64,000 bases of DNA, taken from assembly GCA_947172415.1 (NCBI GenBank), contig OX359201.1:6188501-6252500 (forward strand), in the 5' to 3' direction. Shown piece after piece: positions 10,101 to 21,600 of the stretch. Under the pieces are notes generated by a model. That model was given only the letters and a program-made list of their open reading frames with translations, ran no database searches and was not told the DNA's origin. This DNA is from Chondrosia reniformis (Eukaryota; Porifera; Demospongiae; Chondrillida; Chondrillidae). Every line of letters starts with the position of its first letter. Position 1 is the first letter of the stretch. Both the position numbers and the translations under genes were made by a program.

Positions 10101-13046
10101 GTGAGAAAGGTCTTCTTTACATTTGGTCTCATAGTTAAGTACTCTTGTCTTGTTTATTTGGTTAAGATGATTTCTTTGGTGTTTGATGACTTGTGGCAGA
10201 GTCTTTGTAATGGAATTATGAGCAACGATGTGAGATCTGTAAGTGTAAATACTAGTCCAACAGAGTGGGTGGATTGGTGGATGGGTGGATGGGTGGATAT
10301 GGGTGGATTGGTGGATGGGTGGATGGGTGGATATGGGTGGATGGGATGGATGGGTGAGTAGATTGGTGGATGGGTGGATGGGTGGATATGGGTGGATGGG
10401 TGGATGGGTGGATATGGGTGGATGGATGGGTGTGGATATGGGTGGATAGGTGGATATGGGTGGATGGGATGGATGGGTGAGTGGATTGGTGGATGGGTGG
10501 ATGGGTGGATATGGGTGGATGGATGGGTGGATGGGGTGGATATGGGTGGATGGGTGTGGATATGGGTGGGTAACTTGAATGTGTGAGTCATGCTTATATC
10601 TTTGACACAGGTGAACCTGTTACTCCCTCTGTGGAGCATAACAATGCAGCCTTACTTGAAGCAGCTACACGCTTTCCTCCAAACTGGAGATCCACAATTG
10701 GATGTAGTAGTAACTAGGTGAGGTTGGCATTACTTGTTTGTAAGCAATCAGAACTGTTGAGATAGGAATATGTTACTGACGCTTGTCCACAGTAGAAAGG
10801 TTTCCAAATTACTATTAAAGTGGCTGTCTTTACAATTGCTAAAAATGCTTAACCTTTCTAATGGAGTTGAATTTTATGTCTTTTAATAATTAGATGGATT
10901 TTATGAATGTTAGTAACTCTATATATCTCTGTGTAGCCATCCTTCATCAATTCCATCTCTGCCCTTCCTTCTCATTCTCAGGACAGCACCTAGAGGTCTG
11001 TATGATCCCAGGACTTGGATCATTGAAGAGGATCACTTGGAAGATGTGTCATTGCTGACACCAGTTCTTAAGCTGGTTGGTGACATATTCCCTTGAGTGT
11101 CATATTATATGATCTAGCACTCTTAATTGGTCAAGTATCCCTTATATCATTCACAGGTATATCAAGCAGGGAAATCAATTGCCTTAATGAAGGATATTAC
11201 CAGTGTACGTATCGCATCCTAGCTTCACATCACACCCACCCATCCACATTCCCCACAGACAGGGCGCTTTACTTTACTGTATTTCCTCTTTCTCCCCTAA
11301 ACAGTCAAGAAAACTTGACTGTGCGTTTCCCATTTCCCAGGTTAACAGAGGTAAGTGTGGGGGGGAGGGGAGGAGGAGGGCAAAGCTCAACTTAGTGTAT
11401 GTTCTCTATATCTACTTGCCAACCTTCAGCAGTAATGAGTAGGGATTTACTCAACAATGTCTTCATTGACAATATTGCAGCAATTCTGTCCAAACCTGAA
11501 GAAACAGGAGGTGAATTGTGGTTGAGTGGGTGTATCTTCACGTGAGAGGGGTGTGTCTGCACGTGAGGGGGGGTGTCTTCACGTGAGAGGGGTCTGTCTG
11601 CACGTGAGAGGGGTGTGTCTGCACGTGAGAGGGGTGTGTCTGCACGTGAGAGGGTGTGTCTTCATGTGAGGGGGTGTGTGCACGTGAGAGGGGTGTGTAT
11701 TCATGTGAGAGGGGTGTGTCTGACAGGGATACTATGCATGACAAGGACAACCCTTACACTCAAAACAGGTGCTCCTGAAGCTGCTAACATTTCTCAAGCA
11801 GCCACAAGCACCACTGCTGGTGTGTCTCTGAATGTTGTTCTTGGTGGTGTCACTTGTAATGAAGGACCTCTGAGGTACTTTGAGAAGATTTTAAGAGGAA
11901 AGAGTGAAAAAGAGAAAAGTTGCTGCATTAAAGAAACACCATCCGAAAATTGTAGCTGCCACTTTTGTATCTGGAAGCGGTTTTCTAAAAATGGTAAGAC
12001 AGTCATTGGCCATGGTCTGATGAAATCAGGTCCTTTCATTGTGCAACTATTGCTAATGGTTTCATCAGACCACAAAGGACTACATGTATGTTTGTGGTTC
12101 TATTCTGCTGTATCATGTCTGTATAGTTGTGTTGTGTTTCTGAGTATTGACTGTTATGGCACTTATTTTGACATGTATGTACACCCTGTACATTTAACCG
12201 CAGTGATAACAAACCACAACTGTTCTATTCAAAGTGTGTAAACCTTTTACATTGATTACTGTAGATGCCTCAACTCCAACATTTCCTGATGTACTATTGA
12301 ACTCTGCCCTCTATCAGCCTATTTCAGAAAGATGTTTATTTGTGAGTTTTTGTTACCTTTATACAACAGATGTCAATTCTGCCAAGTACATAGTAATCCT
12401 ATAAACGTCATTACTTTTTGTATGTATATATGTGAGTGAGAATAATAATAAATATTTGCTTTTTTCTCTTAATTGTATGTTCTACTATGTCACATGATGT
12501 GCATGTGACCAGGCCTCTTCACTATTGGTGCGGATTTTAAAGGAAGAATTCCAGTTGTTTGACCATCTCAAGAACATACAAGTAGTATTCAATGTGAAGC
12601 CTTTTGGTTGGAAATTAGACTAAAAGATTCCTTCCTTCCTGTAGAATGTCTTTCTGATGGGAGCTGGTGAGGTGATGAACCATTTCTGTTCAGAATTCTT
12701 TTCAAGTGTTAGTTTGAAGGGGGTAGATGAAAGGGTTAAAGAGCTTTTGGTGATTATTTATACCTACATAGATCAGACACAGTCACGCTGGATTTGAAGC
12801 TTCATTCCTCCATACTATTCTTCTGGAGTCTCTTCACTCAGGATATCAACACTTGGAAAAGTAGTAAGTGTATATGCAGTGTTTGTATTATTTGGAGAGA
12901 CAATCAAACTATACAAAATCTAGGATTATTTATATGTATTGTATACCTATGGATACAAACAAATACCTGTGAGAATTGTACTTTTATAATGATGTACTTT
13001 AGTATCACTTTTCCTTGCAGTTATAATGATAAATATATCTACAAAG

Positions 13047-13077
<31 letters not shown>

Positions 13078-16000
13078 AAAGTATATATAGTCAGTTTTCC
13101 ATATTTTATAGCTTAAAAGTGAATGTTTTAACTTCTGATACAACTGGATCAAAACTAGGTTGTCTGTCAAGATTGCAACTAGATTACCAAGTCAGGTTTA
13201 CGTCTAATCCTTGCTCCTTTATTACGTCATCACTTGTGTTCTCCCACGAGTAGGTCTCTGGACCTCCTGTTGTCATCATTAACAAGTGGAGTCTCTCCAA
13301 GTACAACAATATCTTTCATTTCTTGCTGAACATCAAGTATGCCAAATGGACAATTGAACAGTGCCTCCTGAGAGGTAAGAGGGTGAGAGGTGAGAGGTGA
13401 GAGGGAGAGGCGAGAGTGAGAGGGGAGAGTGAGAGGTGAGAGTGAGAGGGGAAAGTGAGGGGTGAAAGGTGAGAGGTGAGAGGGAGAGTGAGAGGTGAGA
13501 GGCGAGAGGGGAGAGTGAGGGGTGAGAGTGAGAGGGGAGAGTGAGGGGTGAAAGGTGAGAGGTGAGAGGGAGTGTGAGGGGTGAGAGTGAGAGGTGAGAG
13601 GTGAGAGTGAGTGGGGAGAGTGAGAGGTGAGAGGCGAGAGGTGAGAGGGAGTGTGAGAGGTGAGAGGTGAGAGTGAGAGGGGAGAGTGAGTGGGGAGAGT
13701 GAGAGGTGAGAGGCGAGAGGGAAGAGTGAGGGGTGAGAGTGAGAGGGGAGAGTGAGTGGGGAGAGTGAGGGGTGAAAGGTGAGGGAGTGTGAGGGGTGAG
13801 AGTGAGAGGTGAGAGTGAGAGGGGAGAGTGAGAGGTGAGAGACGAGAGGGGAGAGTGAGGGGTGAAAGGTGAGAGGGAGTGTGAGGGGTGAGAGTGAGAG
13901 GTGAGAGGTGAGAGGTGAGAGTGAGTGGGGAGAGTGAGAGGGGAGAGGCGAGAGGGGAGAGTGAGGGGTGAGAGTGAGAGGGGAGAGTGAGTGGGGAGAG
14001 TGAGGGGTGAAAGGTGAGAGGTGAGAGGGAGTGTGAGAGGTGAGAGGTGAGAGGCGAGAGGGGAGAGTGAGGGGTGAGAGTGAGAGGGGAGAGTGAGGGG
14101 TGAAAGGTGAGAGGGAGTGTGAGGGGTGAGAGTGAGAGGTGAGAGGGGAGAGTGAGTGGGGAGAGTGAGAGGTGAGAGGCGAGAGGGGTGAGAGTGAGTG
14201 GGGAGAGTGAGGGGTGAAAGGTGAGAGGGAGTGTGAGGGGTGAGAGTGAGAGGCGAGAGGGGAGAGTGAGGGGTGAGAGTGAGAGGGGAGAGTGAGAGGG
14301 GAGAGTGAGGGGTGAGAGGTGAGAGGGAGTGTGAGAGGTGAGAGGTGAGAGTGAGAGGTGAGAGGCGAGAGGGGAGAGTGAGGGGTGAGAGTGAGAGGGG
14401 AGAGTGAGGGGTGAAAGGTGAGAGGTGAGAGGGAGTGTGAGGGGTGAGAGTGAGAGGTGAGAGGTGAGAGTGAGAGGGGAGAGTGAGTGGGGAGAGTGAG
14501 AGGTGAGAGGCGAGAGGGGAGAGTGAGGGGTGAGAGTGAGAGGGGAGAGTGAGGGGTGAAAGGTGAGAGGGAGTGTGAGGGGTGAGAGTGAGAGGTGAGA
14601 GTGAGAGGGGAGAGTGAGAGGTGAGAGGCGAGAGGGGAGAGTGAGGGGTGAAAGGTGAGAGGTGAGAGGGAGTGTGAGGGGTGAGAGTGTGAGGTGAGAG
14701 GTGAGAGTGAGTGGGGAGAGTGAGAGGTGAGAGGCGAGAGGGGAGAGTGAGAGGTGAGAGTGAGAGGGGAGAGTGAGTGGGGAGAGTGAGGGGTGAAAGG
14801 TGAGAGGTGAGAGGGAGTGTGAGGGGTGAGAGTGAGAGGTGAGAGGTGAGAGTGAGAGGGGAGAGTGAGTGGGGAGAGTGAGAGGTGAGAGGCGAGAGGG
14901 GAGAGTGAGAGGGGAGAGTGAGGGGTGAGAGTGAGAGGGGAGAATGAGGGGTGAAAGGTGAGAGGTGAGAGGCGAGAGGGAGTGTGAGGGGTGAGAGTGA
15001 GAGTGAGAGGTAAGAGGGAGAGCAAGGGTGAGGTTGACAGTGAGATAAGGATATGATTGGTTGATTGATATATTGTATCTCTTTGTAGCTTGTGATCTTC
15101 CTGCCTTGGCAACACAGGAATATTCAACACATCACAGACTACACTTGTTGAAGGGGAAACTGTTATATTTTGTGAATTGTATAGAATCCTTTATTATGAC
15201 TCGGGTAGGTAATGTATATTCCATTACACCATTTTGTGTACTGTATATGCATGCATAAATATATAACCAAATTCATTGTAGCCAAATGATAATACAATAG
15301 ATAGAGCGGCCATGTTTTTTGGCCATCGCTACTTAGAGAGTGTATGTGTCTACATTGTAAACATATGTGTATATATGTATACATTCAGTAGGTATATGTG
15401 TATGCATTCAGTAGGTATATATGTGTACATTCAGTAGGTATATGTGCATACATTCAGTAGGTATATATGTATACATTCAGTAGGTATATATGTATACATT
15501 CAGTAGGTATATGTGCATGCATTCAGTAGGTATATGTGCATACATTCAGTAGGTATATGTGCATGCATTCAGTAGGTATATGTGCATACATTCAGTAGGT
15601 ATATGTGCATACATTCAGTAGGTATATGTGCATGCATTCAGTAGGTATATGTGCATACATTCAGTAGGTATATGTGCATGCATTCAGTAGGTATATGTGC
15701 ATACATTCAGTAGGTATATGTGCATACATTCAGTAGGTATATGTGCATACATTCAGTAGGTATATGTGTGTAGATTTCATAATGTGATCATTCCAGATTG
15801 TTTGGGTGCCCACGGACTATCAGTCAGTAACTAACAAATGGGAACCATTCTTGTTTATCTAGATTCTTCACAGTGCTGGGTTAGATTTTCAGAAAAGACT
15901 TGATGAAGTATGTTGAATTTGCTTTACTTTCAAGCAAACTGAGAGTTAATCAATCACTGAAGTACAATATGCACACATAGCCTCTCTACTTGTAAGCTGA

Positions 16001-18232
16001 AGTAGCCTCTCTACTTGTAAGCTGAGGTAGCCTCTCTACTTGTAAGCTGAGGTAGTCTCTCTACTTGTAAGCTGAGGTAGCCTCTCTACTTGTAAGCTGA
16101 GGTAGCCTCTCTACTTGTAAGCTGAGGTAGCCTCTCTACTTGTAAGCTGAGGTAGCCTCTCTACTTGTAAGCTGAGGTAGCCTCTCTACTTGTAAGCTGA
16201 GGTAGCCTCTCTACTTGTAAGCTGAAGTAGCCTCTCTACTTGTAAGCTGAGGTAGCCTCTCTACTTGTAAGCTGAGGTAGCCTCTCTACTTGTAAGCTGA
16301 GGTAGCCTCTCTACTTGTAAGCTGAGGTAGCCTCTCTACTTGTACGTAAGCTGAGGTAGCCTCTCTACTTGTAAGCTGAGGTAGCCTCTCTACTTGTAAG
16401 CTGAGGTAGCCTCTCTACTTGTAAGCTGAGGTAGCCTCTCTACTTGTAAGCTGAGGTAGCCTCTCTACTTGTAAGCTGAGGTAGCCTCTCTACTTGTAAG
16501 CTGAGGTAGTCTCTCTACTTGTAAGCTGAGGTAGCCTCTCTACTTGTAAGCTGAAGTAGCCTCTCTACTTGTAAGCTGAAGTAGCCTCTCTACTTGTAAG
16601 CTGAGGTAGCCTCTCTACTTGTAAGCTGAGGTAGTCTCTCTACTTGTAAGCTGAGGTAGCCTCTCTACTTGTAAGCTGAGGTAGCCTCTCTACTTGTAAG
16701 CTGAGGTAGCCTCTCTACTTGTAAGCTGAGGTAGCCTCTCTACTTGTAAGCTGAAGTAGCCTCTCTACTTGTAAGCTGAGGTAGCCTCTCTACTTGTAAG
16801 CTGAGGTAGCCTCTCTACTTGTAAGCTGAGGTAGCCTCTCTACTTGTAAGCTGAGGTAGTCTCTCTACTTGTAAGCTGAGGTAGCCTCTCTACTTGTAAG
16901 CTGAGGTAGCCTCTCTACTTGTAAGCTGAGGTAGCCTCTCTACTTGTAAGCTGAGGTAGCCTCTCTACTTGTAAGCTGAGGTAGCCTCTCTACTTGTAAG
17001 CTGAGGTAGCCTCTCTACTTGTAAGCTGAGGTAGCCTCTCTACTTGTAAGCTGAAGTAGCCTCTCTACTTGTAAGCTGAAGTAGCCTCTCTACTTGTAAG
17101 CTGAGGTAGCCTCTCTACTTGTAAGCTGAGGTAGTCTCTCTACTTGTAAGCTGAGGTAGCCTCTCTACTTGTAAGCTGAAGTAGCCTCTCTACTTGTAAG
17201 CTGAGGTAGCCTCTCTACTTGTAAGCTGAGGTAGCCTCTCTACTTGTAAGCTGAGGTAGCCTCTCTACTTGTAAGCTGAGGTAGCCTCTCTACTTGTAAG
17301 CTGAGGTAGCCTCTCTACTGTGGCCATTTTATTGGTAGCCAGAATGCACACGACATAATCCTCTTATGCACCATCTCCCTCACCTCACACAGTGATGAAA
17401 TATGCAAAGAAGAAGAAGAAGAGCTGATTTATTTTTTTCTTTTTGAACATACTTAGGCTTCAAGTTTAGAGGAGATTGTCTCATGCCATCTGGACTACAT
17501 TTTATTGATTTCTGACCGATGTCTACTTAATTCTAAGGTATACTCGTGATCAATACTGTTATTATTTGTCATTGAATAATCATGTACTTTTCTTTCCAGG
17601 CTTCCTTTATTAAGGAAACTATTCTGGAGATATTTGCAATGTGTATATCATTCAGTGAAATATGGCATAGAGGGACACTTGGTATCAAGTATGTAAATTT
17701 GTCACATTCATTCAGTTTTCCATTTTCAAATTGTGTGACAGCATTCTCTAGTATGTGCTTGTGCATGTGACCCTCATGTGACCCTCATGTGACCCTCATG
17801 TGACCCTTCTAATTTGATCTTTCTTGTACCAATATTGTAGTTTATCTAATCTAGCGAAATTGGAGGCTGATTTTTACAGATGTAGTCATTTTCTCACAAC
17901 CTTCTTGGTCAAATCTGTCAAACAGAGGCACCTAAATCATTGTAAGCTTCATTCTGTATTGCTATTGGTGTATTACTATTGGTGTATTACTATTGGTGTA
18001 TTGCTATTGGTGTATTGCTATTGGTGTATTGCTATTGGTGTATTGCTATTGGTGTATTGCTATTGGTGTATTACTATTGGTGTATTGCTATTGGTGTATT
18101 GCTATTGGTGTATTGGTGTATGGTGTGTATGTATGTTTGTCTTGGAAGAATACCTTATCTGGTCATCCTCTTCCTGTTGTTTTAGTGGAAACATTGTCAC
18201 TGTCACTAAGTTTCTTAGAAGCAAAGATGTAA
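7128..18232 (+). CDS. TUBGCP5: Gamma-tubulin complex component 5 (GCP5), about 30 exons
   Basis: A GCP subunit of the gamma-tubulin ring complex, which nucleates microtubules at centrosomes and basal bodies. Exons by eye: 7128-7196, 7264-7316, 7466-7519, 7599-7704, 7848-7944, 8831-8916, 9005-9085, 9170-9231, 9286-9327, 9407-9509, 9568-9714, 9791-9836, 9967-10100, 10611-10717, 10982-11075, 11157-11202, 11430-11510, 11769-11993, 12265-12341, 12513-12581, 12645-12707, 12772-12863, 13112-13190, 13254-13374, 15089-15204, 15863-15907, 17457-17537, 17600-17688, 17841-17941, 18186-18232. Together they close in frame as 870 residues, against ~1020 in vertebrates. Diagnostic matches: [72 protein letters not shown], and the C-terminus [15 protein letters not shown]. 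The 5' half has short ordinary introns; most 3' introns are expanded by tandem repeats. Exon 7's acceptor and exon 18's extent are the least certain. Confidence 0.93.
8102..8155. repeat. Short foldback with X-box-like arms
   Basis: Arms of 23 bases (8102-8124 and 8133-8155) are inverted copies with one mismatch and an 8-base loop. Each arm holds GTTGCTAGGTAAC or GTTGCCTAGCAAC, which resemble RFX X-boxes. The right arm overlaps the target duplication of the adjacent Penelope-type element. It lies in TUBGCP5 intron 5. Confidence 0.7.
8206..8251 (-). ncRNA. Hammerhead ribozyme motif, left arm, minus strand
   Basis: Read on the minus strand: stem I strand ATTCCA, core CTGATGA, one A, stem II GGTCC/GGACC with a six-base loop, GAAA, then CGTT and the stem I partner TGGAAT. 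It is the mirror of the right-arm copy. Stem III is reduced to a self-complementary ACGT, as in the small variants that act as dimers. Confidence 0.65.
8607..8652 (+). ncRNA. Hammerhead ribozyme motif, right arm, plus strand
   Basis: Stem I 8608-8613 (ATTCCA) pairs with 8646-8651 (TGGAAT). The core CTGATGA is 8614-8620, stem II GGTCC/GGACC spans 8622-8637, and GAAA is 8638-8641. Predicted cleavage follows T8645. Stem III is only ACGT (8641-8644), self-complementary between two molecules, as in Penelope-associated dimeric hammerheads. There is one unpaired A (8621) between core and stem II. TUBGCP5 transcripts read this strand. Confidence 0.7.
10264..10575. repeat. Minisatellite of GGATGGGTGGATAT-type units
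   Basis: About 310 bases of irregular GGTGGATGGGTGGATATGG units fill most of TUBGCP5 intron 13. The strand is nearly free of C, so the transcript is G-rich. Open frames on both strands here are repeat artefacts. Confidence 0.95.
11527..11725. repeat. 21-bp tandem repeat (about nine units)
   Basis: The unit cacgtgagaggggtgtgtct(g) recurs with small length changes in the intron between TUBGCP5 exons 17 and 18. Each unit contains CACGTG, an E-box, and a GTGAG donor-like string. Confidence 0.92.
13047..13077. repeat. TG dinucleotide microsatellite
   Basis: A (TG)n run of about 13 units preceded by atata, in the intron before TUBGCP5 exon 23. Confidence 0.9.
13375..15040. repeat. 1.65-kb purine-only minisatellite
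   Basis: About 1,650 bases built from GAGAGGTGAGAGTGAGAGGGG-like units (combinations of GTGAGAG, GGGGAGAGTGAG and GGTGAAAGGTGAGAG). C is almost absent and T occurs nearly only in GTG. It begins at the splice donor of TUBGCP5 exon 24 (AGAG|gtaagagg) and its units look like copies of that donor. A 604-residue Ser/Pro/Leu/His frame on the minus strand is an artefact of the repeat. Confidence 0.95.
15370..15770. repeat. 23-bp tandem repeat (about 17 units)
   Basis: Unit cattcagtaggtatatgtgc plus ata or atg, very uniform, in the intron after TUBGCP5 exon 25. Each unit carries AGGTATAT, a plausible 5' splice-site string. Confidence 0.95.
15985..17320. repeat. 25-bp tandem repeat (about 53 units)
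   Basis: Unit ggtagcctctctacttgtaa plus gctga repeats for about 1.33 kb with very few variants (gaagtag, gtagtct, and one cttgtacgtaag insertion near 16344). Higher-order blocks are suggested by recurrent positions of the gaagtag and gtagtct variants. It fills the intron after TUBGCP5 exon 26. There are no spacers, so it is not a CRISPR array. Confidence 0.97.
17767..17808. repeat. Short 11-bp tandem repeat (catgtgaccct, four units)
   Basis: Four near-perfect units in the intron before TUBGCP5 exon 29. Confidence 0.85.
17957..18120. repeat. 14-bp tandem repeat (about 11 units)
   Basis: Unit ctattggtgtattg (or -ttac), in the last TUBGCP5 intron, starting 16 bases after the donor of exon 29. 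Confidence 0.93.
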
Positions 18233-18616
18233 TCACAGTAATTCAAGATGTATACATATGTATTTTATGGAACATGACAGTATGCATTTATACATGTCTG
18301 TCTGTACTGTATTAACAACTGCAACTATGAAGCTGAGTTAACAGGAGTGATGAATATTCACCGTTTTGGGATCTCCAGCATAAACATGTAGTAATCATAT
18401 ATACGTACATACAGTGTATATTATTTATTTTCAATTTCATTCTATATACCTACGTATTCATGACTCAATTTGATTCACAAAATTATCATTTTCATGATTA
18501 ATAGAGAGTTCAAATTAAACTCCACTAATACATGTTTGTTTTAGTTCACAATATGTTATGTAGTAGTTCAAGCATGTTTACTTCCATGCAGATACACCTG
18601 CAGTCCAGGGAGTTGC
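18233..18616. other. Convergent 3' spacer
   Basis: This 384-base AT-rich spacer separates the converging 3' ends of TUBGCP5 and the minus-strand His/Met-rich gene. I see no further gene in it. Confidence 0.7.
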
Positions 18617-21600
18617 TCACATTGACATGCAATGCATGTAATGCATGAATTCTTCATGTTTCTTCCAGTACCATTGGTTACGCATTGACCATGCCATGTG
18701 ATCGTCACGCATGCCTATTTCAGATTTGGCATCAACAGAGCTATGCGTAATAACATGCGTGGTCTCGGTGCTATGTGTGATGTGGTGATGGCAATCATTG
18801 TGGTTGTGCATCATCTCGTGATGCGGAGGTCCCCACATGTTCATCCACATATTGTCCTCATGTGAATAGGTGTCATAATTTGCCCACCAGTGCCACCAAC
18901 AGTCGCATTCGCATTCCCAGTCAACATGCATCCACCAAGTATCACTCCACCATGCATTAGACATTGGCCAGACGGGTTTCTTCTCTGTAATCCACCAGTG
19001 TGGAGTTTGGTGATGTTTATCACAGTCACAGTTGGGCCTTTCAAAGTGAAACATGATGGTATGATGGTGGTGGGTATCATGATGTGCCATAGCCATCCAA
19101 TTTTTCCACATGTCACCTATTTCATCCCAGTGATGCCACGTCTTCATATGTGAATATGTCATTAAAGAATAGAAGGAGAATAGTTGGTCATAATACATGT
19201 CTTCGATCATCATCCTATTCCAGTTATGGTGGAAGAGCAAACAATGGTGCATCTTCATTGTAGACATATGTCCGCTCATTTCGCATTCATCCATTCTGGT
19301 GTAGTGAAATTCTGCAGTATGCATCATGTCCCAGTGCATATGGCAATCCCTCATGTGACAGTGGAACCAATGCATCATTGCGTTGTGGTCGGTATCGTTC
19401 CAGTGCATGTTACAGCGGTTCATCTCTGTATGGCTCATCCACCAGTATTCGGAAATGTCACAATGCATTTCGCAATCATTCATGTGACAGTGATCAAAAT
19501 GGCAGTGATGCATGTGCCCCTCCATCCAATGGCAATGCATGAAGTGAGTGTGCATGAAGTGCATCATACGCATGTGACACTTACGAAACTCTGTATGAAT
19601 CATCTTACAATGATGGAATTTAACTGATGGATGGAAGTGATTGCGATCATGTTGTCCTTGCCAATGACTTATCATATTTTCATGTTCTATTGAGTGTTTC
19701 ATGTCTTCATAAGCATAAGCCAGGGCCCAGCACATACTGTTGAGTGTCTTATGATCAACCATCATCATTCCATGCTTAACGTCTTTACACTGCATCCATT
19801 GCAGTCTCCATTGGTGGAACATACAGTCATACCAATTGTGATGCTTAAAAGCGCACCTAATAAAGTGAGTGTTGTACATTTTGCCCAACCCAAAACTGGT
19901 CTTGCTGAAAGTACAGCCCCAGAAGTGTGTGTTATGTATATGCATCTTCCAGAATGTCCATATGGTGTTGTCTGTCTGGCCTTCCATAAGGTGAGCATGT
20001 TCTTCCTCACGAAGACCGCCCTCAAAATGGCAACGACGGAAAGAGCAATGCTGCATATGCATGCCCTTAAATTTAACATTTTCAAAATGGCAGTCTATAA
20101 ATTCAACGCGCATTGGCATGTCTCTATCCAAGTCCCAACTAAATTCTACATTTCTGAAATGGGCACCAACAATCTTCACTTTGTGCATATGAAAGTTGTG
20201 AAAATGCACATTTTCAACTTGCCAATCTCTGATGATCTTGTTAAACATATAGTGATGCTCAATTATTCCATTAATGCCCATCATACACTCCATCCTATTG
20301 TCATGATCACGACACCACTCAGTAAAACCCTTAGGACGTACAACTACATGTAAAGAAGAATGCATTATTAAATGTGTGTCCATTGTGATTACAAAAAATG
20401 ATCTGAACAAAAATTATTGACATCACTGATTTAAGGTGTAATACAGACTGGTTTATATATGGCTCAAGAAGAGAGAGTATCTTTAATTTACAGCTATTTC
20501 AATTAATTCATAACTATTTCTCAATTGATTCACAATTAATTTCACAATTAATTAACAAGGGTGCTGACTTACACATGTGGTTGATGACATTCCTTCCGAG
20601 TTGATCAAAATGTTTGTAGGTTCCAGCATTGTTCATCATCATTGGACCACGGAATGTGATAGTTTTGGCAGTATCAATCTTTATGTTCATATATCCATTG
20701 TTAGGAAGTTTGGAGTCTTCATGCCACCATCCTCTCTTAATTTTATTTGGCCTCATGACAAAATTTTCGGTTCCCTCATCTTCCTCATGAATTATCTAAC
20801 ATGAAATTGAGAATCTTATGAAACAGCTTCAGCTAAATAAGGTGTGCAACAAGTATCTAATTGCAGTGGCGTAGACATGGTTTTGAAGTGAAGGCTGGGG
20901 ATATTACCTATCATATATTCATGTGTGTTTGTATTAGTTTAAATATATTAACAGGATATTTGAGTCTCAAAGTAGGTGGGGCTGAAGCATCTCCAAGCAA
21001 TTAGCTGTCTACATCCTTGAATTGTGGAGAATACAGATAATATAAACTAAGTTAAGCTGCCTCGTATTATTCTCAGTTGACCAACAAATATTTCGAGTTT
21101 AAAAAAACTCGTGGGGCACCAGCTCAAAACTCGAACTATTGCTGGTTCTTAGATTTCCGGTCGTTGCTTGATTGCCGTCAATTTCAAGACCATATCTTGC
21201 AGAAAACGTTTTTGCGCAAGCTTTACGTTACATAGTATTAGTAAGGTTGGTTTTAAAATCCATTTCGTTCGTTCAATGTTCTACACTAAGGAATTTTAAG
21301 CTAGAAAACGAAAGCCAACCGAACTATACAAGGTTACGAATAGGAAGCCATACGTAAACATAATTTCTGAAAACAATATAGGTTCGCTACGGCGCCCCAA
21401 AAATAGGTACACACACATAAGAATAGATATAATCTTTGATAATCTCAAGTGACAAGGCAAATCTAAGAGAATACTACTACAAATAAAATATGCACCGGCT
21501 TAAAAATGTTGAAAAAGATGCATGCTTATGCACTTACAATGTGTTCATCATTTGTTTCCATTTCCATATGCCAGTCATGTACTTCAAGCGACTGAGCAAG

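Noticed and set aside
10154..10639. His/Pro-rich 161-residue minus-strand protein
   Set aside because: Complement of the GGATGGGT minisatellite within a TUBGCP5 intron.
13316..15130. 604-residue minus-strand frame rich in Ser, Pro, Leu and His
   Set aside because: It is the translation of the purine minisatellite and overlaps real plus-strand exons of TUBGCP5; no domain or splice signals.
15985..17320. CRISPR-like array
   Set aside because: Units are contiguous with no spacers, inside an animal intron.
19184..20353. Plus-strand frames of 147 and 219 residues
   Set aside because: Antisense shadows of the His/Met-rich gene, explained by its near absence of Leu and TCA codons.
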